A stretch of 64,000 nt of DNA, taken from NCBI GenBank assembly GCA_012031225.1, contig JAAUTZ010000012.1, positions 1 through 64,000 on the forward strand, given 5' to 3'. Under the pieces are notes generated by a model that was not told the origin of the DNA, searched no databases, and was given only the letters and a program-made list of their open reading frames with translations. This DNA comes from Chloroflexaceae bacterium (lineage in GTDB: Bacteria > Chloroflexota > Chloroflexia > Chloroflexales > Chloroflexaceae). Numbering within the stretch: position 1 is the first letter of the stretch; each line of letters begins with the position of its first letter. A program made the position numbers and the translations under genes. This document shows positions 62,370 through 64,000 of the stretch, in pieces.

Positions 62370-62918
62370 CTATTCGCTAGACAGTTCCGTTCGTGCGGGC
62401 TGGTCAGTCACAGTATCGGCAAGGCGCAGCCCGGCAATCTTGTAGATCTCATGCAGAGCCGTCGTGATCTCGGCTTCACGCGCATTGGGTAGGCGGGCGT
62501 GGAAACCGGCAAGGATGCCAGCTTTCTTGTTCTCGCGGGCACAGATTACAAAGGGGAACCCGAACCGCGCTGTGTAGGCGGTGTTCAGGCGGGTGAACTC
62601 GGCGCGTTCTGCATCCGTCAAGGCCGCCAAGCCTGCCGCCGCCTGCTCATCGGTGGAGGCTCCGCCGAGGGTGCCCTGCTGGGCGGCTCGCCCCGCAAGA
62701 TCGGGGTGGGCTTGGATCAGGGCGATCTGCTGGGCGCGGGGAGCCGCCTGCACCACAGCCCACATCGCAGCGTGCAATTGCGCGACGCTAGCGAAAGGAC
62801 GCTGGCTCCAGACGTGCGCCGCGATCCACGCTGAGTCCTCAAAGACGAAGCCGACAGTGGCGACAAACTCAGCCTGCGGCATGCGATTCAGGGTAGCAAT
62901 GCCAATTCGTTCCGACAT
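62370..62918 (-). CDS. uraD: OHCU decarboxylase
   Basis: 182 aa, helical. The active His is in LIQAHPDLAGRAA. The substrate-site segment FGFPFVICARENKKAGILAG is conserved, as are LNTAYTARF and the last helix EIYKIAGLRL. It decarboxylates 2-oxo-4-hydroxy-4-carboxy-5-ureidoimidazoline to S-allantoin. AGGA lies six bases before the ATG. It is the first gene of the purine-catabolism operon; the promoter with its palindrome is immediately upstream. Confidence 0.95.
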   Translation of the reverse strand: MSERIGIATLNRMPQAEFVATVGFVFEDSAWIAAHVWSQRPFASVAQLHAAMWAVVQAAPRAQQIALIQAHPDLAGRAAQQGTLGGASTDEQAAAGLAALTDAERAEFTRLNTAYTARFGFPFVICARENKKAGILAGFHARLPNAREAEITTALHEIYKIAGLRLADTVTDQPARTELSSE

Positions 62919-62941
62919 GATGATTCCTATGCAGATTCCTT

Positions 62942-62960
62942 ACCCTGATTATAACAGGGT
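62942..62960 (-). promoter_or_regulatory. Operator-like palindrome over the -10 box of the purine operon
   Basis: ACCCTG (62942-62947) and CAGGGT (62955-62960) flank seven bases containing the minus-strand TATAAT (62948-62953). The box lies 30 bases before the uraD start. A repressor bound here would block RNA polymerase. The -35 position (GTAGCG) is poor. No regulator gene is adjacent within the window. Confidence 0.55.
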
Positions 62961-63053
62961 CTTGGGAAATCGCTACTGGATGCAAGCAACAGGGATTAGC
63001 ACGGCATACTTGGATCCGTTGCTCGCAGCAGCGGCGGGCAACCCCCGTGACGC

Positions 63054-64000
63054 TTACAGCTCAATCACCACGCGCCCGCGCACCTGCCCCGCTACAATGG
63101 CCGCCGCGAAGTGCGGCACATCCGCAAGGGCGGCAATCTCGATCATGGCTTCGAGCTTGGCGAGCGGCAGATCACGCACGAGCCGCTCCCACGCGAGCAG
63201 GCGGCGCGGCAGGGGGCAATTGACTGATTCGATCCCCAGCAGGTTCACGCCACGCAAGATAAACGGCATCACCGTCGTGTTCAGGTGGCCCCCACCCGCC
63301 AGCCCACACGCCGCCACACTGCCGCCTACATTCATCGTGCGGAGTAGGCCCGCGAGCGTATCGCCCCCAACAGTATCTACCGCACCCGCCCAGCGGCTAC
63401 TTTCGAGTGGGCGTTTGGATGGAGCCGATAGCACCTCGCGCCCGATGCACTCCGCCGCGCCAAGTTCGTGCAGATAGGCGTGCTGCTCGGTGCGCCCAGT
63501 CGAGGCAACGACGCGGTAGCCAAGCTGGGCAAGGAGCGCAACGGCGATACTGCCGACACCGCCTGCCGCGCCGGTGACGACCACCTCGCCTGCATCGGGG
63601 GTAACGCCGTGTTCTTCCAGCGCTAGCACACTCAGCATCGCGGTGAAGCCCGCTGTGCCAATGCCCATCGCCTGTTTGGGGGTTAGTCCCGCTGGCAGCG
63701 GCACAAGCCAATCGGCCGTGACCCGCGCCATACCCGCGAAGCCGCCCCAGTGCCGCTCGCCCACGCCCCAGCCCGTCAGCACCACAGCATCGCCGACGGT
63801 GTAGGCAGGCGATTGCGACTCGATCACCGTGCCCGCAAAATCTATGCCCGGCACCATCGGAAAGCTGCGGACAATCTTACCCGTGTTGGTGACAGCGAGG
63901 CCATCTTTGTAGTTCAGCCCGGAGTGGCTCACCTGCACCAGCACATCGCCTGCGGGCAGATCAGCGGGGGTGAGCTGCTCGATTGCAGGGTGGACGCTGC
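63054..64000 (-). CDS. AcuI/YhdH-type acrylyl-CoA reductase-like dehydrogenase (5' end beyond window)
   Basis: Partial: the frame is open to the window edge, so the first codons are missing. Visible is a zinc-free MDR-family oxidoreductase: HSGLNYKDGLAVTNTGKIVR, FPMVPGIDFAGTV, LTGWGVGERHWGGFA, the nucleotide-binding VVTGAAGGVGSIAVALL, and the end GQVRGRVVIEL. This subgroup reduces acryloyl-CoA to propionyl-CoA with NADPH. The reaction occurs in 3-hydroxypropionate metabolism of Chloroflexus, but many bacteria have this gene for acrylate defence. Confidence 0.9.
   Translation of the reverse strand, partial: SVHPAIEQLTPADLPAGDVLVQVSHSGLNYKDGLAVTNTGKIVRSFPMVPGIDFAGTVIESQSPAYTVGDAVVLTGWGVGERHWGGFAGMARVTADWLVPLPAGLTPKQAMGIGTAGFTAMLSVLALEEHGVTPDAGEVVVTGAAGGVGSIAVALLAQLGYRVVASTGRTEQHAYLHELGAAECIGREVLSAPSKRPLESSRWAGAVDTVGGDTLAGLLRTMNVGGSVAACGLAGGGHLNTTVMPFILRGVNLLGIESVNCPLPRRLLAWERLVRDLPLAKLEAMIEIAALADVPHFAAAIVAGQVRGRVVIEL

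Overview
The window is a high-GC (roughly 60 percent by eye) bacterial chromosome segment that reads like the phylum Chloroflexota, most likely a Chloroflexus/Oscillochloris-type filamentous member. The basis is inference from protein style: FecR-like and VWA membrane proteins, a Bacteroidetes-like SdhC-SdhA-SdhB set, an AcuI-type reductase, a divergent sigma factor, and a giant TPR protein beside a Roadblock protein. No rRNA is present, so the taxonomy is not fixed. No CRISPR array, insertion sequence or prophage was seen.

Layout. 0.1-1.8 kb: tRNA-Arg(CCT), a secreted repeat protein, and tRNA-Pro(GGG) with a perfect sigma-70-type promoter and a U-tailed terminator. 2.0-8.0 kb: a 1.63 kaa TPR scaffold carrying about 17 copies of a short PFSL.DLGLSPDEIA-type motif, then a Roadblock/LC7 protein and Ndk. 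8.1-12.9 kb: MoeA, an MhqO-like dioxygenase, a DUF411 lipoprotein, a cupin and an FDOR-type flavoprotein. 12.9-19.6 kb, minus strand: the heat-shock operon hrcA-grpE-dnaK-dnaJ continuing into rlmB, an untracked 52-aa membrane protein and a GNAT acetyltransferase. 19.7-27.8 kb: FecR-like protein, ROK sugar kinase without the usual zinc motif, GAPDH, a divergent sigma factor, and a GH63-like glucosidase. 27.9-30.2 kb: a thioredoxin gene duplicated perfectly and fused in frame, followed by a CsoR/CstR-type repressor and a GH-A-clan glycosidase. 30.3-40.6 kb: VWA protein, esterase, aldo/keto reductase, a second DnaJ, GlyA, a metallo-hydrolase, a glycosyltransferase and a thioesterase. 40.6-45.3 kb: a three-gene signalling operon (receiver, receiver-HD-GYP, hybrid kinase). 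46.7-50.2 kb: sdhCAB, with sdhA broken by one frameshift.

50.3-62.9 kb, minus strand: a purine-catabolism operon. Read 5' to 3' it is uraD, uricase, hiuH, allC, allB, (an AT-rich glycosyltransferase), allE, uah, a fused FAD/2Fe-2S subunit and the molybdenum subunit of xanthine dehydrogenase, and a MocA-like cytidylyltransferase. Together these can take xanthine through urate, 5-hydroxyisourate, OHCU, S-allantoin, allantoate, ureidoglycine and ureidoglycolate to glyoxylate, ammonia and CO2. The window ends inside an acrylyl-CoA reductase (AcuI)-like gene.

The strongest leads are four: the repeat-motif scaffold beside Roadblock; the fused identical thioredoxins with a CsoR-type site in their promoter and a Tyr-for-His CsoR-family repressor downstream; the complete urate-to-glyoxylate operon with a palindrome straddling its -10 box and a compositionally foreign gene inside it; and a repeated style of gene-end hairpin with exact 10-13 bp stems and no U-tract. 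Two observations (identical trx repeats and the sdhA frameshift) should be checked against raw reads before any biology is built on them.
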